Below, piece by piece: positions 18,209 to 34,066 of a stretch of DNA of 64,000 nt. Location: contig NZ_AP012322.1 in NCBI RefSeq assembly GCF_001025155.1, positions 1,550,001-1,614,000 of the forward strand. Reading direction: 5' to 3'. Position 1 is the stretch's first letter; each line of letters begins with the position of its first letter. The notes under the pieces were generated by a model, which was given only the letters and a program-made list of their open reading frames with translations, ran no database searches and was not told the origin of the DNA. Source of the stretch: Bifidobacterium angulatum DSM 20098 = JCM 7096. GTDB lineage: Bacteria > Actinomycetota > Actinomycetes > Actinomycetales > Bifidobacteriaceae. A program made the translations under genes and the position numbers.

Positions 18209-19574
18209 CCCCGAACACCCGCCCATTAAGGGACGGATACCGGACGAGAATCGGATACCGGACGAAACCCGGATATGTGACGCCACGCGCATATCGGACG
18301 CCACGCACATATCGGATGTCACACGCCAATCGGCCACCGCCCGAACCGCGAGCGCATACCCCTTCATCGTGCCGCTTCATATGCCTGAGGCGGGGCGGAA
18401 CCAGCCACGCCCCCATACCGATGCCAATGCCGACACCGATGCCGACACCGATGCCAATACTCTGTTGGGCGCAATCCCCGCCACCGACCGCAGCTCATAT
18501 GTCAGTCCCGATGGCAACGGCGATACGCCGCCCGCTGCAGCACCGGAAAACGTCGAGGCGTTCCAACGGGCATTCGCCGAACTTTCGGAACGCATAGCGG
18601 CCGATATCATCGGCAAGCCGACTGCGATCAGGCAGCTGCTCACGGTATTGTTCGCCGGCGGGCATCTGCTGTTGGAAGACGAGCCCGGCACCGGAAAAAC
18701 ACGATTGGCCCGCACCACGGCGCACACAATCGGCTCGACGTTCGGACGCATCCAGTTCACACCGGATCTGCTGCCGTCCGATGTGCTGGGCGTCACGTTG
18801 TATGACCAGAGCACCGGCACGTTCTCGTGGCGGAAGGGGCCGGTATTCGCCTCGCTGGTGCTGGCCGACGAGATCAACAGGGCCTCACCGAAAACGCAGT
18901 CGGCTCTATTGGAGGTAATGGAGGAGGAACAGATCACCATCGATGGAACGACATATGACGTGCCGCAGCCTTTTATGGTGATCGCCACGCAGAATCCTTC
19001 CGGCCATCTTGGCACCTATGCCTTGCCGGAAGCGCAGATGGATAGGTTCATGATGCGTATATCGCTGGGGCATCCGGAACGTGAATCCGCACTGCTGATT
19101 CTGCGCAATGCCAGTCATCGCAAGTGCGTCGAGACGACCGACTCGGATGGTTTTCGCCCACCGGATAACCAATCGAGCGGATCGGGATCGCCATCATCCG
19201 ATGCCCCAGCACATGCATCGTCATGGATGCTTGCCATGCGCGGCATTGCCGAGCGCGTACACGTGGATGATGCCATTGGCGAGTACATCGTCCGACTGGT
19301 TGAACAGACGCGTTGTGACAGTCAGGTGGCGTCCGGCGCGTCCATGCGCGGCGCGCTGGCGTTGTTGCGCTGCGCACGTGTTGCCGCTGCAGCGAATGGC
19401 CGCGATTACGTGCTGCCTGACGATGTTATGGAGCATGTCGTCGCCGTACTTGCGCATCGTCTGGCACTCACCGATGAAGCGGCATGCGCCGAAATACGTC
19501 AGGAGGATGTTGTGCGACGCATCAGCGAACAGGTTCCGGTACCGTCAATGGGCGGAGAAAGGGCCCTGCCATGA
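18183..19574 (+). CDS. MoxR-family AAA+ ATPase with a repeat-rich N-terminal extension
   Basis: The 463-residue protein contains a MoxR ATPase from about residue 125: Walker A EDEPGTGKT near 168 and Walker B VLADEINRASPKTQSALLEVMEE near 225, then sensor NPSGHLGTYALPEAQMDRF. MoxR proteins are usually about 320-350 residues. The extra N-terminus holds two short repeat tracts: hexads of RIPDEN/RIPDET/RICDAT/RISDAT type encoded at 18235-18325, and a TDAD-type tract from 12-bp DNA repeats at 18421-18460. The start ATG 18183 follows AGGAG at about 18172 and lies inside the FN3 gene. A later start is possible. MoxR ATPases act as chaperone-like partners of neighbouring VWA/DUF58 and transglutaminase-like proteins. 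Confidence 0.87.
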   Translation: MNCVRIPGSPEHPPIKGRIPDENRIPDETRICDATRISDATHISDVTRQSATARTASAYPFIVPLHMPEAGRNQPRPHTDANADTDADTDANTLLGAIPATDRSSYVSPDGNGDTPPAAAPENVEAFQRAFAELSERIAADIIGKPTAIRQLLTVLFAGGHLLLEDEPGTGKTRLARTTAHTIGSTFGRIQFTPDLLPSDVLGVTLYDQSTGTFSWRKGPVFASLVLADEINRASPKTQSALLEVMEEEQITIDGTTYDVPQPFMVIATQNPSGHLGTYALPEAQMDRFMMRISLGHPERESALLILRNASHRKCVETTDSDGFRPPDNQSSGSGSPSSDAPAHASSWMLAMRGIAERVHVDDAIGEYIVRLVEQTRCDSQVASGASMRGALALLRCARVAAAANGRDYVLPDDVMEHVVAVLAHRLALTDEAACAEIRQEDVVRRISEQVPVPSMGGERALP

Positions 19575-20887
19575 CAGCGCGATCCCATTGGCTTCGTCGT
19601 CCTGCGTTGGCACCGGCATTGGCACGCTCACCGTTCGCCGCCGTCAAATCCTTTGCCGGCGTGCTGGCGGCGCGAGCACGCTCTTTGACTCCATCGGTTT
19701 TGCAACATCATGCCCGAAGCATGTATCTGCGACGTCTGCCCGGCATCACCCCATCAGGCAGACTTGCCGGATTGTTCGGCATGGTTCTGATTCCGGCTTT
19801 CGCCCTGTTGGGTTGGCATGAACTGCTGGTGTTCGCAGTCGTAGTACTGAGCGTGCTGGGTGCGGCACTCATACTCCCCACACCGTGCAGCAGTATCACC
19901 GCAGCACTGAGCGTCGACGCCCTGCATGTGGTTCAGGGGCATGATGTCGGCATTCAGATGATTCTGCATACCCCGGTTTCTGTAATGCTTCCCTCCGCTA
20001 TGGTTCTGCATATCGACGGCACCCCGCACCATATTCCCGTTCCTCCACTCCACGCCGGGCAGGAGCATCGGATCGACCTGAGTCTGAACGCTCCGCCACG
20101 CTCACGGATCGCCATCGAATCATTGTCGATACAGCAGACAGGACCGTTCGCCCTCACCTGCCATGAGCAACGGCTCTGTACAGGACCAACCGTCCACATT
20201 CATCCGAGAACCGTCTGCCTGCCATATTCGCTGACAGGGCGTTTCCAGGATCTTGACGGCGACGATCTGCCCGGTATTGCGGATGATGGGATTTCCTTTC
20301 AGGGGTTACGCCCCTATGTTCCAGGGGATGACATGCGCGGCGTGCATTGGCTGAGCACGGCAAAAACAGGTGTTCCGATGATTCGTCAATATGATCGCAC
20401 CCGTTGTTCAACGACCCGGCTGTGCTTCGATTCGAATGCCTCGGATTATTCGGACAGGGAGGAATTCGAACTGGCCGTATCCGTGGTCGCGTCGATCGGA
20501 GCGCATTGTCTGAACCGGCATGATCGCCTATACGTCGATGCCGTTTCAGGTCGGATCGGCATTCAACGCGTGGCGGATCTGCTCGACCTGTGCAGCGGCT
20601 TCACCCCGCAGACCAACCGGACCGCCCAGCCATGCGACACCGCTTCCCCACCACAGCACGGCATCTCGATGTACTGCCATGTGATCGGCTCCCGTCATGA
20701 CGCCCATACGCTGCGATCGCAGATCAAGGGGCGTTACCCACAAGCCACTCGCATCGTCATAGTGGCGAGCGCCGATGCCGAACCATCCATCGCTCCCCAC
20801 GCGGACGAGACGATACTTACCGTTGGCTCGCTCGATCAGCTTGCCCAGCTGTGGAAGGCGGTGAGCCGCTATGGGCGCATGGCATGA
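19571..20887 (+). CDS. DUF58 membrane protein (MoxR partner)
   Basis: The 438-residue protein starts at the ATG of an ATGA overlap with the MoxR stop, preceded by GGAGAAAGGG; longer reading upstream runs inside moxR. Two hydrophobic helices occur at about 50-95 (LAGLFGMVLIPAFALLGWHELLVFAVVVLSVLGAAL). After a beta-rich stretch comes the DUF58 signature region GLRPYVPGDDMRGVHWLSTAKTG near 250, followed by IRQYDRTRCS. DUF58 proteins pair with MoxR ATPases and often contain a von Willebrand A-like fold. Position between MoxR and the transglutaminase-like gene fits the usual membrane-associated module. The molecular function is not known. Confidence 0.88.
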   Translation: MTARSHWLRRPALAPALARSPFAAVKSFAGVLAARARSLTPSVLQHHARSMYLRRLPGITPSGRLAGLFGMVLIPAFALLGWHELLVFAVVVLSVLGAALILPTPCSSITAALSVDALHVVQGHDVGIQMILHTPVSVMLPSAMVLHIDGTPHHIPVPPLHAGQEHRIDLSLNAPPRSRIAIESLSIQQTGPFALTCHEQRLCTGPTVHIHPRTVCLPYSLTGRFQDLDGDDLPGIADDGISFQGLRPYVPGDDMRGVHWLSTAKTGVPMIRQYDRTRCSTTRLCFDSNASDYSDREEFELAVSVVASIGAHCLNRHDRLYVDAVSGRIGIQRVADLLDLCSGFTPQTNRTAQPCDTASPPQHGISMYCHVIGSRHDAHTLRSQIKGRYPQATRIVIVASADAEPSIAPHADETILTVGSLDQLAQLWKAVSRYGRMA

Positions 20888-23618
20888 CACGCCAACACGT
20901 CATTCGTCGACCGCATCATCCGCATCGACTGGCACGCCAACATCGCCCGCCACAGCGAAGGCATTGGTCATGGCGGCACACGCACTCCCATCCAGGGCAG
21001 TCCGGCGGGACGTCCCCGAATGGGCTCGCACACGCCCCGTCACCGTCTCCATCCAGTCGACGCGGCAGTCGGCGCGGCAGTCCGCGACGGCAGCGTCATG
21101 CCCTGCTCCCCCACGCGCCTTGGCGTCCAAAACAGCGGATTCGCGCGGGTTTGCGTCCGTCACCGTCAATCTGGCGTGCGTGTTTGCACTCACCGTGTTG
21201 GCATGCGGCAATCTTGTCGGAGCATACGACTATCCAACCGCATGGGCAATCAGCGTGCTGGCGGCAACGGCATGCGGATGCCTGCCGGCGATCTGTTCAT
21301 CCGTATTCCGGCGTGCCAGCCGATCGAAGCCCGTCATCCGGTGGATGGCGACGCTGGCGTTCATGATGCTCTGTCAGTTTCTTATCGGGCCGGCGCTCGT
21401 TTTCCCCGGCGTGACCGGTGATACGGCAGCGTTTGCCGTCGGCACGATCACCCAACGATGGAATCAATTGCTTGCCTCCTACAAGTATCTGATCTCCGCC
21501 ACACCACCGGTCGGCACGGATGCCATGTCGTTGCCGGCGGTATGGACGATGGCGCTCTGGTGTGCTCTGGCCGCCTCCAGCGCCGCCCTGAGCCACATCG
21601 CCGGATTCGGCGTTGCACCCGCAATCCCCATTCTCGTCACCTTCGCCCTATCCGCCCTGTTGGGCACCAAAGACGGCTGGCATGCCGGCCTGTTGGGAGC
21701 CGCCGCCATCGCCGTGCTTCTCCCCTGGACCGCCGCGCGATGCGGATGGCGCCGTCCGCGACGCTGGCTGGCATCGCTGTTGGTGCTGACACTGGCGCTT
21801 GGCGCCGGCTTGGGCTCATGCAGACTCATGCCACATCATCGATTCGTACTGCGCGACCATTACGAGCCGCCGCTCATCATGAGGGACACCACCAGTCCGC
21901 TTGCCGGCATGCGCACATTTGTCAAGGAGCATCGTAACGATACGATTCTCACCGCATACGATCTACCTGCCGCCACTCCGGTGCGTATGGCCGTCATGAC
22001 CTGTTTCGACGGCAATGTGTGGAATGTCGCCGGGTGCGCCGACGAGCGCGGGACCGCCACCTACCGTGTTATGGGATCGGGCGCTTCCGACACCACCAAG
22101 TCCGACACCACCAAGTCCAGTACCGCCAAGTCCGACACAACGGCATATAGCGCCGAAACCGGTACGGCCAGCGGCAACGGCACAACCGTCACCTTCGCCA
22201 TAGGCAAAGGGCTTTCCGGCCATAGCTGGCTGCCCATCGCCGGCACGCCAAACGGCATAACCATGCAGGGCCATGCTGATCGGCGCAATCTGTTCTACAG
22301 TGCAGAAACCAACGCGGCCATATATCCGACCGGCATGGAGGAGGGTATGGTCTACACCGTCGGTACCATGCTTCGCCCCATTCCGAAGAATACGGATATC
22401 GCAGCGGCAGTGGGCGCCAAAACCACCGTATCGTCGGCCGACAGCGTTCCTCGTGAAATAGGCGCGTTGGCTTCAGGCATCGCCGGCGGGCAGACCACCG
22501 GAGGGGCGATGGCCCTGGCACTGTCTACATGGTTGCATTCCGAGGGATGGTTCTCGCATGGCTTGCAAGGCGAGCATCCCTCGATGGCCGGGCATGGCAG
22601 TCATCGTTTGCTCTCGATGCTGCAGGGAAGCGGCATGGTGGGCGATGGCGAACAATATGCCTCCCTGATGGCGTTGATGGCTCGGGAACTCGGTTTGCCC
22701 AGTCGCGTAGTCCTCGGCGTTATTCCCAAGGATGGCAACGGCATGCTGTCGTCAACGCGCGCGAAACAGATCGACGGCCATACGGTGACCGAATTCACGG
22801 GCAATGATATTGAAGCGTGGGTGGAGATCGAGCTTGAACGGTTCGGGTGGGTGCCGTTCTTTCCCACTCCGAAGGAGACGAAAACCCCTGACGAGTCGCA
22901 GGATCTTACTCCTACGAGCGTTGAATCCCCTTTGGTGCGGTCATCGCCTTCGCTTGCCGACCCGCTCCGTGAGGAACGCGATCCTCCAGACCAGGCGCAG
23001 CAAAGGGAACGGAATACCTCGGCATCGGAAAAGCCTCGGGCGTGGCATGCGTTTCTTCGTATTGCTGGCGTTGTGGTGCTGTGTCTCGGCCCTGTATGGC
23101 TAGTAGGGATCGCGGCGGGATTGGCGTTGCTCTATAACGCCTTTCGAGTGCGACGTGCCCGGCGCATACCTGTTCCACGACTGTGCATGGCGGCGGGATG
23201 GCGGATGCTGGTCGAGCACCTTCGCCATACCGATCTGGCTGACGTTCCCCTCAACCGTACTCGGCGTATGCAGGCGTCAATCATCGAACGGCAATGCCCC
23301 GCCATCGCCGGTATGGTTCGTCAGCTGGCCGATGCCGCCGATGCCGCGGCATTCGCGGATGCGCAGGCGACTGCGACCGATGCCGTGGCGTATTGGCGGC
23401 AGCTCGATCAGGTGCGTTCCGCGGCATCGGCGTCACTGACCCCTGCACACCGTTGGCTGGCCCTGACCACGCCTCTGCCTTTGCGGCCGCAGCGGTTTGC
23501 ACGGTCGGTTGCGCAACGGCTTCGACCAGCCGCCCAATCACGCATCGTGCAAGCTCAACGGCGGGGGTCCCGAACGCGCCGGCAAGCAAACGCAACGGAA
23601 CACACCAACAAACACTGA
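20871..23618 (+). CDS. tgm: Polytopic transglutaminase-like protein lacking the catalytic triad
   Basis: The 915-residue protein overlaps the DUF58 gene by 17 bp. It has several membrane helices between about 95 and 325, an outside region with a DTTKS-type repeat tract (DNA 22086-22140), a transglutaminase-like core at about 570-670, and one more helix at about 730-755 before a cytoplasmic tail. The fold signature is plain (GEQYASLMALMARELGLPSRVVLG, then EAWVEIELERFGWVPFFPTP), but the three catalytic positions are changed: Gly593 for Cys, Glu648 for His and Phe664 for Asp. It therefore cannot work as a papain-like transglutaminase or protease by the normal mechanism and may be a binding module. 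It is the last gene of the PFNA-type operon, followed by a strong hairpin. Confidence 0.85.
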   Translation: MGAWHDTPTRHSSTASSASTGTPTSPATAKALVMAAHALPSRAVRRDVPEWARTRPVTVSIQSTRQSARQSATAASCPAPPRALASKTADSRGFASVTVNLACVFALTVLACGNLVGAYDYPTAWAISVLAATACGCLPAICSSVFRRASRSKPVIRWMATLAFMMLCQFLIGPALVFPGVTGDTAAFAVGTITQRWNQLLASYKYLISATPPVGTDAMSLPAVWTMALWCALAASSAALSHIAGFGVAPAIPILVTFALSALLGTKDGWHAGLLGAAAIAVLLPWTAARCGWRRPRRWLASLLVLTLALGAGLGSCRLMPHHRFVLRDHYEPPLIMRDTTSPLAGMRTFVKEHRNDTILTAYDLPAATPVRMAVMTCFDGNVWNVAGCADERGTATYRVMGSGASDTTKSDTTKSSTAKSDTTAYSAETGTASGNGTTVTFAIGKGLSGHSWLPIAGTPNGITMQGHADRRNLFYSAETNAAIYPTGMEEGMVYTVGTMLRPIPKNTDIAAAVGAKTTVSSADSVPREIGALASGIAGGQTTGGAMALALSTWLHSEGWFSHGLQGEHPSMAGHGSHRLLSMLQGSGMVGDGEQYASLMALMARELGLPSRVVLGVIPKDGNGMLSSTRAKQIDGHTVTEFTGNDIEAWVEIELERFGWVPFFPTPKETKTPDESQDLTPTSVESPLVRSSPSLADPLREERDPPDQAQQRERNTSASEKPRAWHAFLRIAGVVVLCLGPVWLVGIAAGLALLYNAFRVRRARRIPVPRLCMAAGWRMLVEHLRHTDLADVPLNRTRRMQASIIERQCPAIAGMVRQLADAADAAAFADAQATATDAVAYWRQLDQVRSAASASLTPAHRWLALTTPLPLRPQRFARSVAQRLRPAAQSRIVQAQRRGSRTRRQANATEHTNKH

Positions 23619-23709
23619 CAAGCCCCCGACAGACACCGACAAACGAACGGCATCAGCGGACACGGCATGCATCCCTGATCGCGCATTCCCGATAACGCCC
23701 TGAACTATG

Positions 23710-23749
23710 CGAATGGCCCGGAACCGTTCTACCGGTTCCGGGCCATTCG
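23710..23749. terminator. Bidirectional terminator between the PFNA-type operon and rpoC
   Basis: A 17-bp perfect stem pairs 23710-23726 with 23733-23749 around a 6-nt loop (CGAATGGCCCGGAACCG and its complement). It separates the convergent transglutaminase-like gene and rpoC. The T-run is short on the plus side. Confidence 0.8.
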
Positions 23750-23796
23750 TTCTAGGCGTTGCGGTTTGTCATGCAAACCGACCACTGTTCAGCGGA

Positions 23797-27843
<4,047 letters not shown>

Positions 27844-27869
27844 TGTGTTTCCTTATCTTCCGTTCGCTA

Positions 27870-31436
<3,567 letters not shown>

Positions 31437-31633
31437 TGGACGTTCCTTATCGCTCGCTCATTCGTATCGATACTTAAATTCCCGGGGAACGCCGGCATGG
31501 CCACCATATGCCTATGCGGGCGTTTCATCGTTGTGCGGTATGCCCGCAATATGACATACCTTACGCAAAGTCTTAAGGATAGTCCACGGTATGGACGCAA
31601 CGGCACGCGCCGGCTGATGGTGTGATTGTATTG

Positions 31634-32266
31634 TTATTTCACTTCGATGGTGACCGGATCACTGATGACTGTCGCATCGTTCTTCAACGTAAGCTGCCCC
31701 ACATACGTGCCCTTGTCAATCTTGGGCAGGTCCTTGTCGTCCGCACACTGCTGCCCCGTACGGTTGGTGTTCCATGTGACGGTGCGAATCTTCCTGTCGC
31801 CTTTGGCCATGAGGAGCAGATCGCTTTCGGCCGGGCAGGAGTCGGAACGCCAGATGGTGTCGCTGCCCGAGGTGATGGTGAGCACCACCGATGAATCCGA
31901 TACGTCGATCAGGCAGGATTTGCTGCCGTCATGCGTAATCGTCTCCGTCCATTCAAGAGCACCGCCAACAGCGACTTCGGATGCTTTCGCGGACAACTGC
32001 ATGTGCACATTCGAAGAGTCGCAGTTCTTGATGCCGGTGGAGCGATGCGGCTGTGGCGTGGCTTGACGGCTGATGTCCACATGGCTTGCGGCGCGGGCGT
32101 CCATGTTCTGCCCCACCTCGCTGATGCCACGGCCGATGCTGTACACGCAGAATACGACCAGCGCAACAATCAACACCAATGCGGCACCGACGACGATGCG
32201 ACGACGACGATACACCGCCTGCTGCTGCTTGCTGACTTTGCGCTTACGATTCCTGACCTGTGCCAT
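31634..32266 (-). CDS. Small membrane-anchored extracytoplasmic protein, function unknown
   Basis: The 210-residue protein has a very basic N-terminus (RNRKRKVSKQQQAVYRRRR), one transmembrane helix at about 24-44 (IVVGAALVLIVALVVFCVYSIG), and an outside domain rich in beta-strand-like stretches. That domain has four spaced cysteines (NCDSSN, KSCLID, DSCPAE, QQCADD) that could form two disulfides. The end VGQLTLKNDATVISDPVTIEV resembles the last strands of an Ig-like fold. I do not recognise the family. It lies 17 bp downstream of the mutY stop on the same strand, so may share its transcript. Confidence 0.8.
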   Translation of the reverse strand: MAQVRNRKRKVSKQQQAVYRRRRIVVGAALVLIVALVVFCVYSIGRGISEVGQNMDARAASHVDISRQATPQPHRSTGIKNCDSSNVHMQLSAKASEVAVGGALEWTETITHDGSKSCLIDVSDSSVVLTITSGSDTIWRSDSCPAESDLLLMAKGDRKIRTVTWNTNRTGQQCADDKDLPKIDKGTYVGQLTLKNDATVISDPVTIEVK

Positions 32267-32283
32267 AACGTCCCCCAGTCTAC

Positions 32284-33189
32284 CTACTGAGGCAGGCGTA
32301 ACGAGCCGTCGGGAAGCATCTCGACAAGACCGTCATCATCCAACGAGGCAATGCACGCGTCAAGCTGGATACGGTCCTTCCATAGCCGTTCCGCCTGCTC
32401 GCGTTCCAATACCGAGCCCGCCGGCAATTCGCGCAACGCGTTGAGTACCAGCCCACGCACCTGGCGATCCGTACCCTGGAACCGTTGGCGCGGCCGGGTA
32501 CGCCGCTCCCCCAAGCCTGGCCTGCCATTACGCAGGAACACGCATTGCCCGGCGATCGGGCACCGATCGCACAGCGGCGCCTTGGCGGTGCATACCGTCG
32601 CACCGAGTTCCATCACCGACTGGTTCCAAACCACGGCCCCCCTCTCCCCTTCCGGAAGCAGGCGACGCGCCGTCTCGCGCTCCACAGGACTTGCCGCACC
32701 GCCGAAGGATTCCTCGCCGCGGAATACACGCGAGATCACACGGCGGATATTGGTATCGATCACGGCGATGCGCTCGCCGAAGGCGAAGCTCATCACCGCG
32801 CTGGCGGTGTAATCGCCCACGCCCGGCAAAGCCAGCAGCTCATCATAGGTGTGCGGCAGCTGGTTGTCGTATTGCTCGGCCACGGTGCGTGCGCATTCCT
32901 GCAAGCGCAGGGCACGGCGCGGGTAGCCCAGGCGCCCCCAAGCAGTGATGACTTCGGCCTTGGGCGCCCCGGCGAGCGCACGAGCGTCGGGCCAGCGCTC
33001 CATCCATGCCGTCCAATATGGCACGACTCGGCTCATCTGTGTCTGTTGGCTCATCACTTCGGAAACAAGGACGCCCCAGTCGCTGGCACGGCCGAAGCGC
33101 CACGGCAGGTCACGGGCGGCAGTCTCCCACCATGCGGCCAAGCGCAATGCGATATCAGCCGCGTTAGGGTTCTTGGTGTCGTTCATCAT
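32284..33189 (-). CDS. mutY: A/G-specific adenine DNA glycosylase
   Basis: MutY removes adenine mispaired with 8-oxoguanine. The 301-residue protein shows SEVMSQQTQ with the catalytic Glu, the helix-hairpin-helix LPGVGDYTASAV, VIDTN with the conserved Asp, and the 4Fe-4S motif C-x6-C-x2-C-x5-C in CTAKAPLCDRCPIAGQC. The C-terminal 8-oxoG-recognition region is short, as in other actinobacterial versions. Three in-frame ATGs exist (33204, 33189, 33186); I chose 33189, just after AGGA, but 33186 is as good. It is divergent from trmL with only 17 bp between start codons. Confidence 0.93.
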   Translation of the reverse strand: MMNDTKNPNAADIALRLAAWWETAARDLPWRFGRASDWGVLVSEVMSQQTQMSRVVPYWTAWMERWPDARALAGAPKAEVITAWGRLGYPRRALRLQECARTVAEQYDNQLPHTYDELLALPGVGDYTASAVMSFAFGERIAVIDTNIRRVISRVFRGEESFGGAASPVERETARRLLPEGERGAVVWNQSVMELGATVCTAKAPLCDRCPIAGQCVFLRNGRPGLGERRTRPRQRFQGTDRQVRGLVLNALRELPAGSVLEREQAERLWKDRIQLDACIASLDDDGLVEMLPDGSLRLPQ

Positions 33190-33206
33190 TCCTATTCTTA
33201 GCATTC

Positions 33207-33848
33207 ATGACTAACGAAGCAGCAAATCCCGAAGATCAAGTCGAGAAGATGTTCGAATACGGGTATCGCAAGTCCAATTATGGGCCGGACGAGCTGGTGA
33301 CCGACGCGCACGGCAACCCGATTTCCGTGGTGGACGCCATGCTGAGCGCGAAGGATGCGGCCAAGGCGGAAACCTCCACGCCGCACCTGTGCTACTACTC
33401 TCCGCGCATTCCTGGCAACACGGGCTCCGCGATCCGCCTGTGCGCCGTAACCGGCACGATCCTGCACCTGGTGGAACCGTTGGGCTTCAATCTGCGCGAC
33501 ACCAAGCTGCGCCGCGCGGGGCTTGACTACCACGACATGGCTCATGTGGTGCTGCACCCGAATTTCGAGGATCTGGTGGAATCGATGCCCGATTCGCGCA
33601 TCATCGCCTTCACCGCGCACGCCACCAAGTTGTACACCGACATCGAGTACAAGCCGACCGACATTCTGCTGTTCGGCCCGGAACCGGGCAATATTCCCGA
33701 TCCGATGGACATTATGGCCGGCCCGCATGTGGCTGAGCAGGTGCGTCTGCCGATGCGCCCGAGCCTGCGTAGCTTGAACCTTACCAACTGTGCTTCCATC
33801 GCCATCTACGAAGCCTGGCGCCAAATGGGCTTCAAGGGCGGGGCGTGA
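33207..33848 (+). CDS. trmL: tRNA (cytidine/uridine-34-2'-O)-methyltransferase, SPOUT family
   Basis: The 213-residue protein is a TrmL-type SPOUT methyltransferase. PRIPGNTGSAIRLCAVTG is the N-terminal signature, LLFGPEPGNIP forms part of the knot and SAM pocket, and LPMRPSLRSLNLTNCASIAIYEAWRQ is the C-terminal knot. It adds a 2'-O-methyl to the wobble base of tRNA-Leu. The family is usually about 155 residues; here there is an N-terminal extension of about 57 residues with no recognised domain. The ATG at 33207 has no ribosome-binding site, but TATTCT lies at 33193-33198, 8 nt before it, so the mRNA may be leaderless. Confidence 0.93.
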   Translation: MTNEAANPEDQVEKMFEYGYRKSNYGPDELVTDAHGNPISVVDAMLSAKDAAKAETSTPHLCYYSPRIPGNTGSAIRLCAVTGTILHLVEPLGFNLRDTKLRRAGLDYHDMAHVVLHPNFEDLVESMPDSRIIAFTAHATKLYTDIEYKPTDILLFGPEPGNIPDPMDIMAGPHVAEQVRLPMRPSLRSLNLTNCASIAIYEAWRQMGFKGGA

Positions 33849-33979
33849 CGTAGAAGCCCGGTGGGCTTCTGAGTAGCCCCGCCGAGCGAGACCCGATAGG
33901 GTCGAGCGAGGAAACATGACAGCCCGGCCGCAAGGCCGGTCAATAATTGCAAACGGAGCGTGACGCAGAAGCCCAGTGG
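33843..33979. repeat. 22-bp direct repeat bracketing the trmL 3' region
   Basis: GCGTGACGTAGAAGCCCGGTGG (33843-33864, containing the trmL stop codon) recurs with two changes at 33958-33979. The first copy runs into a short hairpin (AGAAGCCC 33852-33859 with GGGCTTCT 33863-33870). The 93 bp between copies hold other short palindromes and no ORF. It marks the left edge of the accessory island. Confidence 0.5.
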
Positions 33980-33993
33980 ATTCCTTATGCTCC

Positions 33994-34047
33994 ACAATAA
34001 TCGCGGCGAAAGCAATGCAAACGCTGCTTTCACCGCGATTATTGTTT
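33994..34047. terminator. Strong terminator at left edge of the accessory island
   Basis: A 21-bp stem with one mismatch pairs 33994-34014 with 34025-34045 around a 10-nt loop and is followed on the plus strand by TTTT. It can stop transcription coming from trmL and may also act for the convergent immunity-like gene whose stop is at 34067. Confidence 0.75.
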
Positions 34048-34066
34048 TCACCATTGCCTCACATTC

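Noticed and set aside
22086..22140. Possible CRISPR-like or VNTR array in the transglutaminase-like gene
   Set aside because: The units are 15-bp in-frame codon repeats (DTTKS-type) without spacers, so it is an ordinary coding repeat.
33852..33950. Possible tRNA or small RNA gene after trmL because of several short palindromes
   Set aside because: No cloverleaf, no T-arm consensus and no 3' acceptor pairing could be drawn.
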